From positions 806,001 to 870,000 of the forward strand of contig CAJFCV020000002.1 in NCBI GenBank assembly GCA_904066235.2: a DNA stretch of 64,000 nucleotides, in the 5' to 3' direction. Positions 1-13,922 of the stretch are shown here, in pieces. Both the position numbers and the translations under genes were made by a program. The stretch is from Bursaphelenchus xylophilus (Eukaryota; Nematoda; Chromadorea; Rhabditida; Aphelenchoididae). The notes under the pieces were generated by a model. The model was not told the origin of the DNA and searched no databases. It was given only the letters and a program-made list of their open reading frames with translations. Every line of letters begins with the position of its first letter. The stretch's first letter is position 1.

Positions 1-1059
1 TTCGGGGTTTTCAATTTCCAAAAAACCGCTCATCATGACGCCATTTCTCCTCAAAATCCCGTATCACTAAGAAAACAATGTCATAAATACGATTGCCACG
101 CGTTTTATATGAGAGAATAGAGTGTAATTAAGAATCGTACGGCATCCGAAAGCCTCCGAAAAAAGACTTCGGACGCCCGGTACGCTAAAAGGGATTCGCT
201 TTGAATTCGTCATTTGTGAGACGAAAGTCGGCCCGGCCTGGAGTTTGTGAACGAAAAGAATTGAAATATTCAAAATTAGGAAGCGGGAATATTGGTTTGA
301 ACCAACTTACTGCGTCGAGAAGGAAGCTTCGGATTTCTTTTTAGACGGCTATTTTGAGGCTCTGGAAGTTTTCGAATCAAATCCGGATTTTTTGAGGCTC
401 CAAAAATTATCGACCAGTCGGTTTTTTCAATTTTTTTCTTGGAAAAATCGACCAGTAGATAAATTTCAGAGGCTAAAAATCAAGATAGCGGATTCAGAAG
501 CCACTGGCAGTGAAGCTGGTGAAGGTTTATGGAGACCGTTTACACGTTGGGGGGACAATTAAATACAATGAGGAGATAAGGGGAAAAGTAACCGAGAAAT
601 GGCCTTAAGGGATAGTTTTTGCACTTCAGGCGCTTAATTATGAATTTGGAGATATTTTCACAGATAATTGTAATTTTACACTTTTTTGTAACTTTACAAT
701 TCCCTGAGAAAAAGACCAAAACATATGAAGAGCTCTGAAAATTACAAAAACCTCCCAAACTTGGCCATTAGTAAAAGTTCAGAGGGAAAATCTTTGTGTG
801 TTTGAAAGCAGATGACAATGAAAGACTCCTCGGGTGGTAAAATAATGTTAAAGTATGAGACGAACATAAATTACTACTTAAACAACCGTAGTTAAGTTGA
901 TGAACCTTGAGACGCGTATTTTACACTCATTCCGGCTGTAGCTCTTGTAAAACACAGTGTTCCAGCAGCAGATTACAGTAGATAAAACCTCGACGAAATG
1001 TAAAATACGACCCATATAGTTGTTCGGACCGTGGGTCGCGACCTCCGGCCCTCAGGCGC
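1..1059. other. intergenic, downstream of the 4-TM protein gene
   Basis: I see no supportable coding exon, RNA gene or repeat family member here. Short open frames lack splice signals and membrane or domain character. The stretch would include the 3' untranslated region of the minus-strand gene that ends at 1060. Confidence 0.5.
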
Positions 1060-4000
1060 TTAATTGGGCTGCGGCTCGGCGGGGATTGAGTCCGCCAAAC
1101 TGGGGCAGTCATTCTCCTCGTCGACCCGTTGAATCAGCGGGACAATCGAAATCGAGGCCATCGGAGTGATGGGTTTCACTTTCACATCGCCCGAGGGCAA
1201 CAGAACCGGGATGTAGCTCTTGTCCTGGTACTGGCGCGTAGGGCGGGGGTCCACATGACAACGGTACTTGTTGCATCTCGTCATGCAACAGGAGTGAGTG
1301 GGCAGTGGACTGCGTTGACGGGAGTGGGGGAACCAATGACGAATGCACCACTCAATCAGATAGGCGAGGCCGATGTAGAGCAGGGTGAGAAGGGCGAGGA
1401 TGATCAAGTATTTGAGGAGAATGATGGGGAAAATGGTTCCCAGCACAATCTCTGAGCAGTAGGGAAGCTGAAAATAAGGGAAATTATTAGGGTGAACCAA
1501 AATTTCTTTCCGATTTTTATATATCTTTTTTCCAATTGTTTTTTACGAAATAAAGATCTGATAAAAAAACAAGTAGAATACCGATACATTTTACATCAAA
1601 AAAAAACCAAAAACTCTTACCCTCTCCCTCGGCAAGATGGTGCATTGCAGAATGTTCATCACTCTTTCCGCCGACATAATCTTATGTCCAGCTCGCATCG
1701 CCGCCGCCAGCCCCAAATGCAGCTTCTCCACAATGAAGATTCGGAGCGTCAGCAGAACGGGCAACGCCGCAAACATGCTCAAATCCAGCACCGCCAACAG
1801 GAACACATTGCGCGGCCGCACCGTCGTGATCGGCAGGATGAACAGGAAGAAGCAGGTGGTCGAGAGCGCGATGCACATTGACGCCACACACATCCAGGTG
1901 TTCTGCTTGTAGTCGGCGAGGATGTCCATTTGGTCGCGGAAATGCTTGATGTCCTGGCCTTTGACTGGCTCCTCGCCCGGATATTGCGCGTTCAGCTTGA
2001 GCGTGTAGTCCTCCACGGCGCTGTAGGAGTCGAGGAAGGGCTGCATGTAGACCAGATGGGCGACCGCTATGCAGAACAGGGTCAAAAGTTTGAAGCAATG
2101 GGCATAGAAGGACTGAAAATTGATGATTTAGATGGTGAATTTTTTTGGTATTTTTGATGATAAATAAAATTAATTTTTGTTTATTTGAAGTGAACCTGTA
2201 AAATTTTGATTAATTTCTTCCAAATTTCGGCTGCAAAATTAGGAAATTTTCATTTTTTTCTTGTGGAATGACGTGGCTGATGTCTTTATAAAATCTCATA
2301 GTTTTTCAATGAATTTCACTGAATATTGTCATGACGTCAAAAACTATTGTAATTTTACATTTTCACACTTTTTTCGCGAAACTTTTGCCCTTTCAAAACT
2401 CCCACAGTTCTTCTTTTTACCCACCCTAAAAAACCCCCATCGTACTCAACCACTCAACCCGCTACAACCCAATTACATTTTGCGCTACAATCCCATGCCA
2501 CCATTCGGCCCTCTCATCCCATTTGAAACAAGTTCCACTCGTAATTGTAAGTCCATTCACACTTTTATCCCCTCCATTATTATTCCGAAACGCGGCGAAC
2601 TCTCGCCGTTAGCACATCCGTCAAGAGTGTGCCAGCCCGTGTCTTATATTTTTTCAGCAAAAAAATTTCGAAAAAAAAATTTCGGAACTTTTTTCATAAA
2701 ACAAACAAAAAACATTTGGGTCGGGCCCATTTATAGGCCATAAAACAGATTGGGGAGAACCCGTTGTTTTCGCGGCTCGGCGGATGAAAACATGAATACA
2801 CGGTTGGTAAGCCGCTTTGATATGTGGGATTTGGCAACAACACCGGAGATTATTCAACAACGGCAATAGAATCGGGCAAAGATGGATTTTATTGGAAATT
2901 TTTAGTAGAAAATGGTGAGTTTTCGCACGGATAGTCTACTGTAGTAATAGTGGACAGCTGCTCTGCAAATTTACAAGAATTTGGAACACAAAAAAGTCAT
3001 CATGTTACACTAGACCTCAGATGTGACCATGAATAATATTATTGCTCAAAACTAAAGTAAACCTTTTTTTCTCTGAAAAATATTGTCATAGGAGAAACTA
3101 TGCATCATTTTGAACCCAACAATGTTCTGGTTGTCAATTTTAGGCACCTTTTACCCAAAAAATTAACGATTTATATACTAAACCTTCCTTGATGTCATGG
3201 ATAATATAACGGCTGGAAATCCAAAAAATCTCGCCTATTCTGCACATTCGTTGATATTATTTTGCTACGGAATCCAAATTTTTTTGGACTACATGCAATT
3301 TCTCTGTTTCCTTGTATAATAGTAGAAAAATACACCAAATTTTACAGTAGTCCCAAAAAGCCTTTGAAAATCGCTTTAAATTTTTTTCTCTTTCTTGGCC
3401 CTAATGGTTCATCAGATTACAGCGTTCGAATGCTGCTTAAAGATGTTGTAACTTTCACTTCTTCCCAGGAATAATCAGCTCAGCATTAAACAAAAGGAAC
3501 GGCGCCGTTTTTAATAATTCTTGTCAGCTATGATGATTTATGCAAAAATTAAAAAAAAAATTCCTTGGGAAAGTACTTCAATGGGGTATGGAGTTACAAG
3601 TTAAGATATACATAAAAAAATCGTGAAACTTTTCTGATTCAGAATATGAAAAAATGAGCTGCCTAATTTTGGTTTGTAAGGGTGAAAAAACCCTCAAAAC
3701 TTGTCTCGCAACAAATGCCTTTTTGACCAAATTTTTGCCAGATCAAAAGCTTTGTTTTGAGCTGAAGTAAACGCTGGTATCTTCACAAGCCTTACAATAT
3801 CAAATTTGATTATTACTGCACCTTAATTAGTAGTTCCAAAGGGGCATTTGCATGGTGTTGCGAAAAAAGTTCTGAGGATTTTTCACCCTTACAGACCAAA
3901 ATTAGGCAGCTAACTTTTTACTTTTTTCCAGGGTTTACTTTAGCCCGAAACAAAGCTTTTCATTTGGTAAAAAAATTGGTCAAAAAGGCATTTGTTCCGA

Positions 4001-4367
4001 TAAAAGTTCTGAGGGTTTTTTCACCTTTACAAACCAAAATTAGGCAGCTAACTTTTACATATTCTGAACCAAAAAAAATTTAAAATTTGCGATTTTTTTG
4101 ACATATGTCTCGACCTGTAACTCCATACCCCATACAAGCATTTTTTTGTAAAATTTTTTTTCGATTATCAAATTAACGAAGTATAAAAATCGAAATTCGT
4201 ACCTGTTTCTCCATGGCGAATCGGAACAGCATTCGTGTCCGCTCGAACACACTGATGCTCTCGTTCGTGCAGCAGGACTGAGTGCTGACGGAGTAGAGGC
4301 GGCCTCCCTGGAGGCGATCGTTGATCGCATCCAACTTCATCTGACCCAATTTCTCATTTGTGGCCAT
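1060..4367 (-). CDS. unrecognised four-pass membrane protein (3 exons)
   Basis: Three minus-strand exons join in phase 0: 4203-4367, 1621-2112 and 1060-1467, giving 354 residues and a TAA stop. The donors (CAG|GTACGA, AGG|GTAAGA) and acceptors (TTTTCAG) fit nematode splicing. The start is the first ATG of the 5' exon (MATNEKLGQMK); no in-frame ATG lies upstream in it. Hydrophobic segments lie near residues 64-81, 128-150, 158-183 and 226-253. A charged, Tyr-rich loop of about 45 residues separates the first two. The C-terminal ~100 residues are polar, with a Cys cluster (CCMTRCNKYRC) followed by a Pro/Thr-rich tail. The membrane layout is seen directly; I do not recognise the family and assign no function. 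The 2.1 kb first intron holds a foldback repeat at 3567-4152. A further 5' exon cannot be excluded. Confidence 0.75.
3567..4152. repeat. foldback repeat, family B (ACAAGGAAAGTAC terminus), diverged copy
   Basis: Two arms are inverted. One carries GTATGGAGTTACA then CAGAATATG and GCTGCCTAATTTTGG; the other carries the complement of each in reverse order. The ends are decayed relative to the copies at 25595-26016 and 53575-53742. It lies in the long first intron of the minus-strand membrane protein gene. Confidence 0.7.
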
Positions 4368-6138
4368 TTCAACGGATTCGCTTTGGTGGAACGGGTTTAA
4401 TACATGAAACCGGACTCGTTGTGAACTGAGGGGAATTTCGAACGAGAAGCCAAGCGTCTTGTTCGAAATTTGCACAGGTGGATATCAAGATGCTGATATT
4501 AAGTTAAACAGAAGGTCGCAAAACACTAATCGAAGAGCAATTTGAAAGCGCTGTAGTCTAGAAGAGTGGCTAAATGCGTGAAGCCGATGATGAAACGAGT
4601 TGGAATTGTACCTGGAAAGCATTGAGTTGGATTAATTTGTTCGAAAAACAATCGAATTAACCACCAAAAAGTATAGTTTTCAGGTGGAAAACAATTGAAA
4701 GTCGGTAAATAAACTGGACTCGTGCTTGTTTTTCACTTGAAGAACCAGCGAAAACGAGCCAAAACACGAGATTCTCGAGAAAACAATCGAATGATAAATA
4801 CAGGGAAAGACTTGACCCAGCTGGGTCAACTGTTCCCCTCGGCCGAAAATAGGCCGCAATGAAATGGAATTGTAAAAAATGTAATGTGTAAAGTAAAATA
4901 CAATGTCAATACAATTTTATAACTCGAAATTATAAAAATTGTTGGTAAAAGTTGTCATTAAAACAGTAAAGTTTGTAAAGTACAAAACTTTTTTCCTTTT
5001 ACACCGCTAAAAAGCAACTAAACTGCTTGTCAGACGGTCGAGCAAAAAAATGAAAAACCCCTCTCTCTCGTTTTTATAACCATAGCGTATAAATTTTGGC
5101 GCTTTTCAAACGCCCGTTGACGTCTCCATAAGACCGTTTTGCACCCGAAAAGTCCGTTTAACCTTCTCGGACGACCTTTGAAACCCGTAAACATCCCGTC
5201 TTGCGTCGAGAAAATCTCCATCAATTCGTCGGCGGATTTAAACACTCTACTCGAAAATTATAATAATCTAAGTGCAGCATGCTGTGCACATCATCGGCTG
5301 ATAATAAAGCTAATTGCAAAAGGCGTTGTTACCACTTATTATGATTGCAAAAAAGTTAGTGTTGGCTAATAAGAATGCTCTTTAGAGGCATTGGACCTTT
5401 ATCAAATAAACCGAAAAGCGTCTGTTGACTGAAAAAATCTCGCAAAATCAGCAAAAAATTTCCCGCCGAACGTCTGAATCAATCCGTGGGACACACGATG
5501 AGTCGCTGATAAAGAGGGCTCGGAGGCGAGAAGCCGCAAGAAAATGAGGCGAAAACAAACTACAAGCGGCTTTCGGGGTCAAAGAACGAGCCAAGTGTTA
5601 CGAAAATTTGAAAGAAATCTGTCTGTGAATTTGCAGAAGAAAGAAGTGTAGTAATGGATGATATATAACGCCAAGATAGGTGTAAATTTCTAGGATATAG
5701 GTAAATAGGAAAAATTGAAAAAGTAGAAACATCTCAGTAATCAAAAACAAGGCCTTTACCGCACCCGTCGGCCAGTAACCTTCACCTGAATCGAACCCCG
5801 TCGACCTTGGCAAAGAAAATCGCAAAAAATGACCAAGACACATAGCACATGTTCAAGGCCTTCGCCTCGCCTCACCCCGAATCCAGAGAGTGGTCAGATG
5901 GAACGACGCGGCCCGCACTCTTCCGTTCTCCTCGAGGCCGAAATTTCGGAACGTCCCGCCCCTCGCGTCAGTTTTTTTTTCTGTTTGGATGACGCGGCGG
6001 TCGTCTGCGGCGACGCCGCCGGCCCAGTGACCAGCACCGAGTGGTCCGCGCCCGCCGGCTCCACGCTCTCGCGAATCCGCGCGCTCTCTGCCAACTCGCT
6101 CGGGCCTCCGTGTTCTTTGGCTGTGCACTCGAACAGGG

Positions 6139-6170
<32 letters not shown>

Positions 6171-9100
6171 GTCACCCCCGCAGCCCCACAGAAAGGCGAA
6201 GAAGCGCGAAAGTAGAGAGAGCGAAAGGAGTCTCTAGAGAGCACTACCACCTCTGGGGACTACGCTAAACAAAGATTGAGTTGGCGCACTCTCCCGTCCT
6301 TCTACTTCTTTCCAATCTCTTCACGTCTCCCCGACTTTTGACGCTATTTTCATCGCCCCTCTCCTCACGCAATTCAACTGGCAGTTCACCAATTTTTTTC
6401 TCAAAACTCTCCTCATTTCACACACTATCTCCCCTCTCTCTCGCCTTCCCCCCGCTCTCCACGCAATCGGCCTTCCGACCACTCCGAATTTCGCGGCTGA
6501 CCGGTCAACAGGCCACGCCCATTTCGAATAAATTTTTCCCATTTTTTCGGCGGAACGACAGCGAAGAAAAAATTGGCCATCGTTTTTTTTTGGCCGTGCT
6601 AGGCCGCACCGCTGGCCATAAATTTGTAAGTGGACCGGGAGAACGGAGCGGATGTGGACCGTGCCAAACGCCCCGCAGCGACGAAGAGGAATGGACTTTG
6701 GGGACCGGGCGCGCTGATTGGCCAGCGAAAACATGGCCAAGAGTTTCGGGGAGTTAACAAGGAAATTGGATTACACTCTTACAACAACGCCCGAGAAATG
6801 TAGGCCATATCTCGGCCTGTAGGCCAGACATTTGGAGATTTGAATAATGTTGAAAACCCCGGGTTTTTGATGTCAGTTTGGGGAAATAAAAGGGCGGAAA
6901 AAAGTGAGGACCTTTGGACTTTGGTGGTCATTGAAGCAGGCTAATTTTGGCCGCTGAATTTGCAAAAGAGCAGCGTTCCCGGGAGAACAAAGAAGTTTAG
7001 GCGGTCAAGGGGTACGTAGAGAAACTTTTGAGGCAAAATTTACTTAAAAATCTCGATCAAAAAAGTAGAATTTTCAGTGAGATGTTGATAAAAATTTGTA
7101 GTCCAGAAGGCTCTAGAATTATGATTAAAAAACCACCGTATCCCAGCGCCTCAAAAATCGAAAAGTCCCATCAGCGGTCACTCCAAGCCTTATGCAAATT
7201 CCCCCCTCGTCCAGAACAATTAGCGCCAAATCGCTTTTCGAAACCGGCCATCTACAGTCTCCGAATTTCGAAGCGCCTGACCAAAACAACATTGTTTCGC
7301 GACAAAAATACGCGCTGAAAAACAAGCGCCCGAAATGCGAAATGGGAATGTGAATTGGATGTGTTCGAAAAAACGGCAGCGGCGGCGGAGAGAAGGAGAG
7401 CCCGCAATTTGAGGTTGCCGCGCGACACCGCAGAGCCCGTCCCCCGGCTCCCACTTTCGCTCGACGTTCTCTCCGCAGGTCGCGATGACCATCAATCGCG
7501 CAACGAACAAAGAGTGAAACAAGTGGAGGAGAGGAAGGGGGACACGGGGCTCACGGAACGCCGACAGCTTGTGCAACGGCTTGATGGTTTCGGGAAGGGA
7601 TAAAAGGGGGGCAGGATTGACAGGTCAAAGGAAGGGATATGGTATGTGGAACGTTGGGAAGCGCGCTGTATTTTGGTCGAGGATTTATAAGCCCATTGAA
7701 GGGGAGGTCAAAGTTCTGGCCATTTAATTTTAATGGTCATGGACAAAATTTTGCGGTTCTAGAGATAACGGGGAAGGCCTGAGATTAAGAATTTAGTTTC
7801 GAGAAATCTTGAGAGAGCACTACAGACGTGTCTGAGGTTTAATCGTAATTGCAGGATTAGAATTTTTGAAATTACAGACAAAAAGTCATCATTAGTAATA
7901 CTTATGCCCTTTAAACTACCTTCAAATTTTTCCTTCACTGTTTGCAAGCTCAGGAAAAGACCTCAAGACCGCTGACTGCAAGTAACAACAAATATCAGGC
8001 TAACAGATTTACAAAACGCCCCTTAGAAATCCTTAGAAAACCTTCAAATACAGCAATATCCACCGACGCTTGTACCTTCTCCACACAGCCCCAACAACAG
8101 CCAAAAACCATCTGAGCCCTGCAGGCGGCGGCCCTCCTACGGTTATACGCCGCGCCGATTCACGCACAAAAAATCCACTTTCTGTAAAGCGACTGGATCG
8201 TCGTCCCCCCGCCAACGGCCTCGGCCTGATTTTCCCCACCCTTTCGCCTTCTCCGCGCAGGTTTATCCCCCCTCCAACGCGAAAAGGAAGAGAGACGACG
8301 ACGACTCAACAATCTGTCACCGAGTGTCGCGGAAATCCCATTTTTTGCGGAACGTGAAACAAAGCCTCATCAACCGGTCAGCGGGATTTGCGGGAAGGTC
8401 GAGGGCCGAGGAATTCGAACGGTATTTCGGATTTTTGAGGGAGAACCTCGAGTGCTGGGAGGGATAATGAGACTGAGGTTGAAAGAGAGCAAGATATACA
8501 AGGGGTATCGGAGATACTTCGGTAGCAATATGAAGAGCGATAGACTGTAAAAACCGTATGCAAAAGATGACTTCAAGAAAGATCAAAAAATTGCATTCCG
8601 AAGAAAAAACTAAGGTCCAACATAAAATTTGGTTGTCCTCTAAGAAGCTAGGCTATCTTAGACACCTTAAAATGACATCACAGTTAACGCACATCCCCTT
8701 ACAGATCGGGAAAATTCCAAAAATCCAGAAGAACCCTTCCAAAATCTTTCGCATTTCGCCCTTAGTTTGCCTGCTAGACTAATAATTGATCTCCCTAATA
8801 AACGACAAGCCATGACTAGAAAATTCTAGCTGAAAAACTACGAACTCGCGATAATTCGATTCCAATGAGCTTGGACACCACCGGACTGTATCAAAAGGAC
8901 TTCCAACAAATTACAATACTTGGTTTATTTTACCCAAACGAGTGACCGAAAAGGGATCGGTCCATTACATTTATATCCACATTCGTCGGTTTATGCTAAT
9001 TTCTGGGAATTCTTCACAGAATCGTGACATCGCTCCCTCAAATTTAACGGTCAAACCAGTGCGCGCAATTTCTGCACCTCGGCCACGGCATGGTTGCAAA

Positions 9101-12100
9101 AACCCCCTCTCCATCATTAGTCATTATTCCCGAGAGCGCGACAGTTCGGACCGTGTGGGGGCGACTTTTTCTGCACTCGGCCTCGCGCCGCGTTTTCTCC
9201 CCCAATTTTTTTGCCCGTCTGCATCTCGACCCCCGGGACGAACGAATTCGAAGCGGTCGAGAGCGAATGGCGGCCCCGACCCCGTTCGGCTCGCCCCTAC
9301 TCCCCGAGCTTTCACCCCCTCCGTTTCCAACACCATTCCTCGCCCCGTTCTCGGCGCCACTTGCACTGGCTGACACGAAAAAACGAGGAAGAGGGGAGAG
9401 AAAAAAGAGAAAGAAACCCGCTGGCCATTATCGCCGTCGACGCAGGCGCGTCCGAGTTCAGGCCGGCTGATTCGGTGCAGCTGGGGGGACGGTGGTCTCT
9501 CCGCTTTTTTTGGCGGTGATCCCTTGCCCTCTGGCACGTTCACGTCCTCTGGGAAAAAGCGAAGAGGAAGCAGAAAGAAACGGCTGGCTGACCTAGTTCG
9601 CAGTCTGATCAACGCTTTCATATTGAATATGAATCAGGTTGGAGTTAGTTTTCATTGCCAAAAAGGCTTTAGAGCACAGTTAAAGGTCTCAAAAGGGAGT
9701 TAGCAGACCTTAGAAGGTCACAAAATACAGCTCAAATCAAAATTCAAAGCCAAAAAGAGCTGGGGATTGCATTGATTTTGCTCTCAAAGTTTGCCTCGAG
9801 GCATATTCGAACAATTTTTTAAATTGACCTAAATGTTTTCGGCTTGGCAATAAACACTTTTTTGGTTCCATTCCGCGGCTGGACACCGCCGAAATGACCA
9901 GTTGATAAGACTCCGCGAAAAAGGTGGAATTTGTTTTTGAAAACGATAATCGATAAACATTTAATGGCCCCCAAAGTTCTAACTGATAAACGCCTGCAAA
10001 CACCACAGTGTCCACACGTTCCAAACCCTCCGATTTCCCATAAAACACCTCCTATTTCCTCCCCAAAATATCCTCGTTTTCCCCTCAGCGATCGCCCTGC
10101 TCTCCTGTGGACTTGTCCATTTTCGGCACGACCGGTCAACGACGGACAAGTGGAGGTCAGTGGGGGAGGAGGAAGGGGCGAGTGCAAGATGAGAAGACCC
10201 CTTCGCATCTGCACTCGTCCCTTCTCTCGCCGCTCTCCTCTCTTCAAATGCACTCTGTGCGCGAGGCCGCATTTTGCATTTTCTTTTGTTTGCATTTGCG
10301 TTTTTGCAGTGCCGAAAGAATGGAGTGCGGAGTTCGCGGTGTGTCCTCGAAAGGCGGAATTTTGGGGCAGGGGGGAAATTAAACGGCTTGACCGCGCAAA
10401 TTTCGAAGACAAAGAAATGGGCAGGGATTTGGGAACGAACAGGTCCTCGGAGGACTTGAATAAGTACGTTGCGAAGAGGTTTCGAAAAGAAGATGTTGGC
10501 GGTAAAAGAGGTTCAACATAGCCGTGAAATTGAAGGAAATAGAAGTGGTTTTTTGCACCACAGTAATTCGGATCTACAGCGAATATAATTCGAAGGTTGT
10601 AGAGAATCTTTAACTTCTTCAAAATTCAAGAAATTAAAGCCTTCTGCAAAAATTTGTAGCTAAAAAAATCGCCAAAAATGCAGCTTACAGTACCCTTCAT
10701 TAACCCCTAAAGCATCCTTCAGATCAAAAGTTTAAAATCCATCTCCAAAAATACTCTCGCTAACTCGCATTTCCCGCCATCTGCACGGCCATAAAAAAAG
10801 CTGATCTTTGCGCGCATAAAATCGATCAAAGTCGGGGGTCGGAATTCGAAAATCAGGCATCTGGCCCATCCGACTCTCGCTCGATTATAACGGCGGTCAT
10901 TTTCTTTTTGAGGTACGGTTGAATCAGACATGAGGTTAACGTCAACCCGAGACAGGAAAGGGGAGAGGGAAAGGGATGTGTAAATATTAAATTAGTGTGG
11001 TCCGTACGGGGTGGTTCTTTGGTGTGAAAGGAGAGAGGGATATGAGGTGAGAGGAAAGACGGTGACGTGCTCTGTGATATTCCGTGGGGATGCGAGGACC
11101 TAAGACTCCGAATTAGACACTAAATTAGCTAATCCTGCTCTGTCATCGGCGCCAGTAGAAAATTTTCTGATCAGGCTTCACTGGTCATGTATAACATGCC
11201 ATAACTCCAATGTATGTCCTCATAATCTAACGAAACTTTCCAAAATTACCGTAATAGACCTATACGTCTGGCGTAGAAAATCCAGAAGGAAATCTTAAGA
11301 ATCCGCTAAGGTATCACAACTTGAAGTTGCACTTGGCTACCTGATATCGTCAAGAAATTAAGCTCAAAAAAAACCTTAATGTTTGATCCGCTATTAGTCG
11401 GTTAAGGCCATGTAAACAGAGAATGCTCTTTATTGTACCATGGGATTATATTAAACGCGAGCTTAAACCGATCAAATCCTCCGAAAATCCCAAAATCCCG
11501 AAATCCCCCAAAAGTCATCATTCCGACGACGACGGTCAGATAATATGTAAACGCTCTCCGTAATCGCCCATAATCTACTCCCTCTATTCAGCCCTCTGCT
11601 CTATGTTTATTTCCACCACAAATTGATCCGTTTACAACCCCCATAATGCCAAGAAGCGGCCTCGTAAAACCACTGTTCGCCGCAATCGCGAACGTTTTTT
11701 TTCTCGTTTGGTCGAGAGTGCGGGCAGACGGGTTTGGCCAAAACAAACAGAAAATGGGTTGAGCGATGGGGTCAGGGACAGGCGAGAATATTGAAAAAGG
11801 CTGGTGGATCGCAAAAACAAAGAAGAATTAATCATTTCAGCGGTGATTGCAATGTTTTATGCCCCAATGAAATGAGATATGGAAAAAATTGGAGCTTTTG
11901 AGCAACTGGGAAAAGGCGTATTTTAAAATAGTATATGAAAACAAAAAAAAAAAGAATTTTGATGAGTTATAGCTCCTTAAGATGAGTATTCTACAGAATA
12001 CTTTAATTTTCAGCTGCCTTAAAATTCAAAAATTCAAATTCCGCCAATTTTTGGCATTCTGTTTCAAGCGCCGAAAACGCTGCAAACACATGTAAAAATG

Positions 12101-12822
12101 TAAAATCAGAGTTATATTGATAACGCTTTTTTCGAAAAAGCCTAAAATGGATTTTAAATTCCCTTTTATACCATCAATTTATATTACACATGACAAATTG
12201 GCCATTTTCTTGGATTTTCTTGGAATTTTAACTTTTTTATGACTTAATTTTGGTCTAATTTCTTTCATAAAGAACTAAAATTGATCTGAGCAGCCTATCG
12301 TATCTTGATTTCCCTTCGGAAATCGTCTGATTTCAATTTAATCGGCGAATTTTTCACTTCCGCCACGACTTTCAAAAAATTTCGACCGACGAATTACCCG
12401 CGCTGAAATCCATTTTCTGGTTGATTGCATGCCTAATGTCACTATAAATTTAATACAACCCTTTTTTTTTAATGATCGTCTGCATGGACATTGACTACTG
12501 CTGACCCCGGACTCCTTTTTTTCAAGGTCTTTTCGTGTTCCGATACTTTTTTTCGCGAATCCCCGTTCCGCTCTAAATTTGCGTGATTTGCGACGCAAGG
12601 GATTACCGGAGACGAGTGCGGAGGCCATCAGACATGATCTTGTACTTGGAGTGGCGGATTAAACCGATCAAACATGTCGATTTATAAATGTTTTTGAGGG
12701 AAACAGAGCTTTTTATGATGAAAGAAAGAGGAAGTACTACGAGTGGATTTGTGGATTCAATGAAACTTAAAAAAATTTACAGTAGACATTACTAGGACAT
12801 ATTAAGAAGACGTAAAAGAAGA
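4368..12822. other. gene-poor interval with GC-rich islands
   Basis: No exon set can be supported. The AT-rich background is broken by GC-rich islands at roughly 5850-6740, 7130-7600, 8060-8460, 9060-9560 and 10060-10500. These recurrently carry CACTCTC/GAGTGCG-like words and pyrimidine runs. Open frames in the islands are long because of composition: they overlap on both strands in several frames, lack recognisable domains and have Arg/Ser/Pro-rich translations. The islands could be regulatory DNA or untranslated first exons of a gene not otherwise visible; that is inference. Confidence 0.45.
6145..6170. repeat. (GA)n microsatellite
   Basis: About thirteen uninterrupted GA dinucleotides lie at the edge of the first GC-rich island. 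Confidence 0.9.
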
Positions 12823-13072
12823 CAGTGACGGACCTGATCCAGTGGCAAAAAACGTACCATTTTGCATCCGGGAAGTATCAAAAAATGTAGCAAAATGTCT
12901 CCCTCTCCAACTAAAAAAAACTCCATTTTGAAGGGCCTTCCTCACAAACAGAGGGCGCGAGTTTGAAATCGGAGTTTTCTCACTTGGAGAGGGAGGTATT
13001 TTGCCACATTTTTAATACTTCCTGGATGCAAAATGGTACGTTTTTCGCCACAGGATCAAGTCCACGCCACTG
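12823..13072. mobile_element. palindromic TA-type MITE, copy 1
   Basis: Begins CAGTGACGGACCTGATCC and ends with the imperfect complement, GGATCAAGTCC then CACTG. The whole element folds back on itself through inner arms containing CCCTCTCCAA and TTGGAGAGGGAGG. It matches the other sixteen copies in the window. The right flank is TA. Confidence 0.85.
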
Positions 13073-13271
13073 TAGGTTGACGTTTGAGATCACTAGCTCG
13101 CAAAAATTAAATTTTTTTCTGGATTTTCTATCTGAAAATTTGATGCTTTATTAACAGTGACATACACCGCTAGAAGGTTTACACCGCTAGAAAAAATCAG
13201 TTTTTTCCAGGCAGGATTCGAAAAGTTATCGCTAAAAAACGGATGTCATCTAACCTACACACCTGATTTTA

Positions 13272-13495
13272 CAATGGGGGACCTGATCCATTGGCAGAAA
13301 ACGTACCATTTTGCATCCGAGAAATATCAAAAATGCGGCAAAATACCTCCCTCTCCAAGTGAAAAAACCCCGATTACAAAAGCGTCCTTTAAAAATGAGG
13401 TTTTTTCACTTGGAGAGAGAAGCATTTTGCCACATTTTTGATGCTTTCCGGATTCAAAATGGTACGTTTTTACCACTGGATCATGTCCGTCACTG
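13272..13495. mobile_element. palindromic TA-type MITE, copy 2
   Basis: Same family: begins AATGGGGGACCTGATCC and ends GTCCGTCACTG with TA flanks. It is a shorter copy with a reduced central loop, 200 bp from copy 1. Confidence 0.85.
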
Positions 13496-13922
13496 TATGT
13501 GTTCTCTCGAAAAACATATTGTTGAATATCTCAGCAGCCCCTGTAAAATGAAAGCCAAAACTTGCAGTGATTGATATCCATCTCATTTCGAAAGCCTTGG
13601 CCGAATTTCAACACATTCCGGAAATTGCCCTACGAGTAAAAATTGAGAAATCGCGTTAAAGTGCCACTAAAAATACACTCAAAAAATCGATTTTTCAACC
13701 CTCGTTGACATCCTCGTCCAGACCCCCGAGCGGGATAATTAATTGGCAACAAGTGTTAATGATCGTACGCCCCGAGAGAAATGGCTATAATAAAAGAACA
13801 GGTGGATGAAAAATTGAGGGTGCAGGTGCGGCAAAAAGATTGAAACATTCAAGGACACTTTTTATGCACTTTTAAAAAAGAAATTAATTAATTTGGGGCA
13901 AAAAAATTGTTGCTAGGATGTA

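Noticed and set aside
5785..5815. B-box-like GGGTTCGATTCAGG on the minus strand
   Set aside because: No A-box at the proper distance and no cloverleaf pairing.
5829..6757. Overlapping long open frames on both strands in the GC-rich island
   Set aside because: Several frames are open at once, translations are Arg/Ser/Pro-rich without domains, and no consistent splice partners were found.
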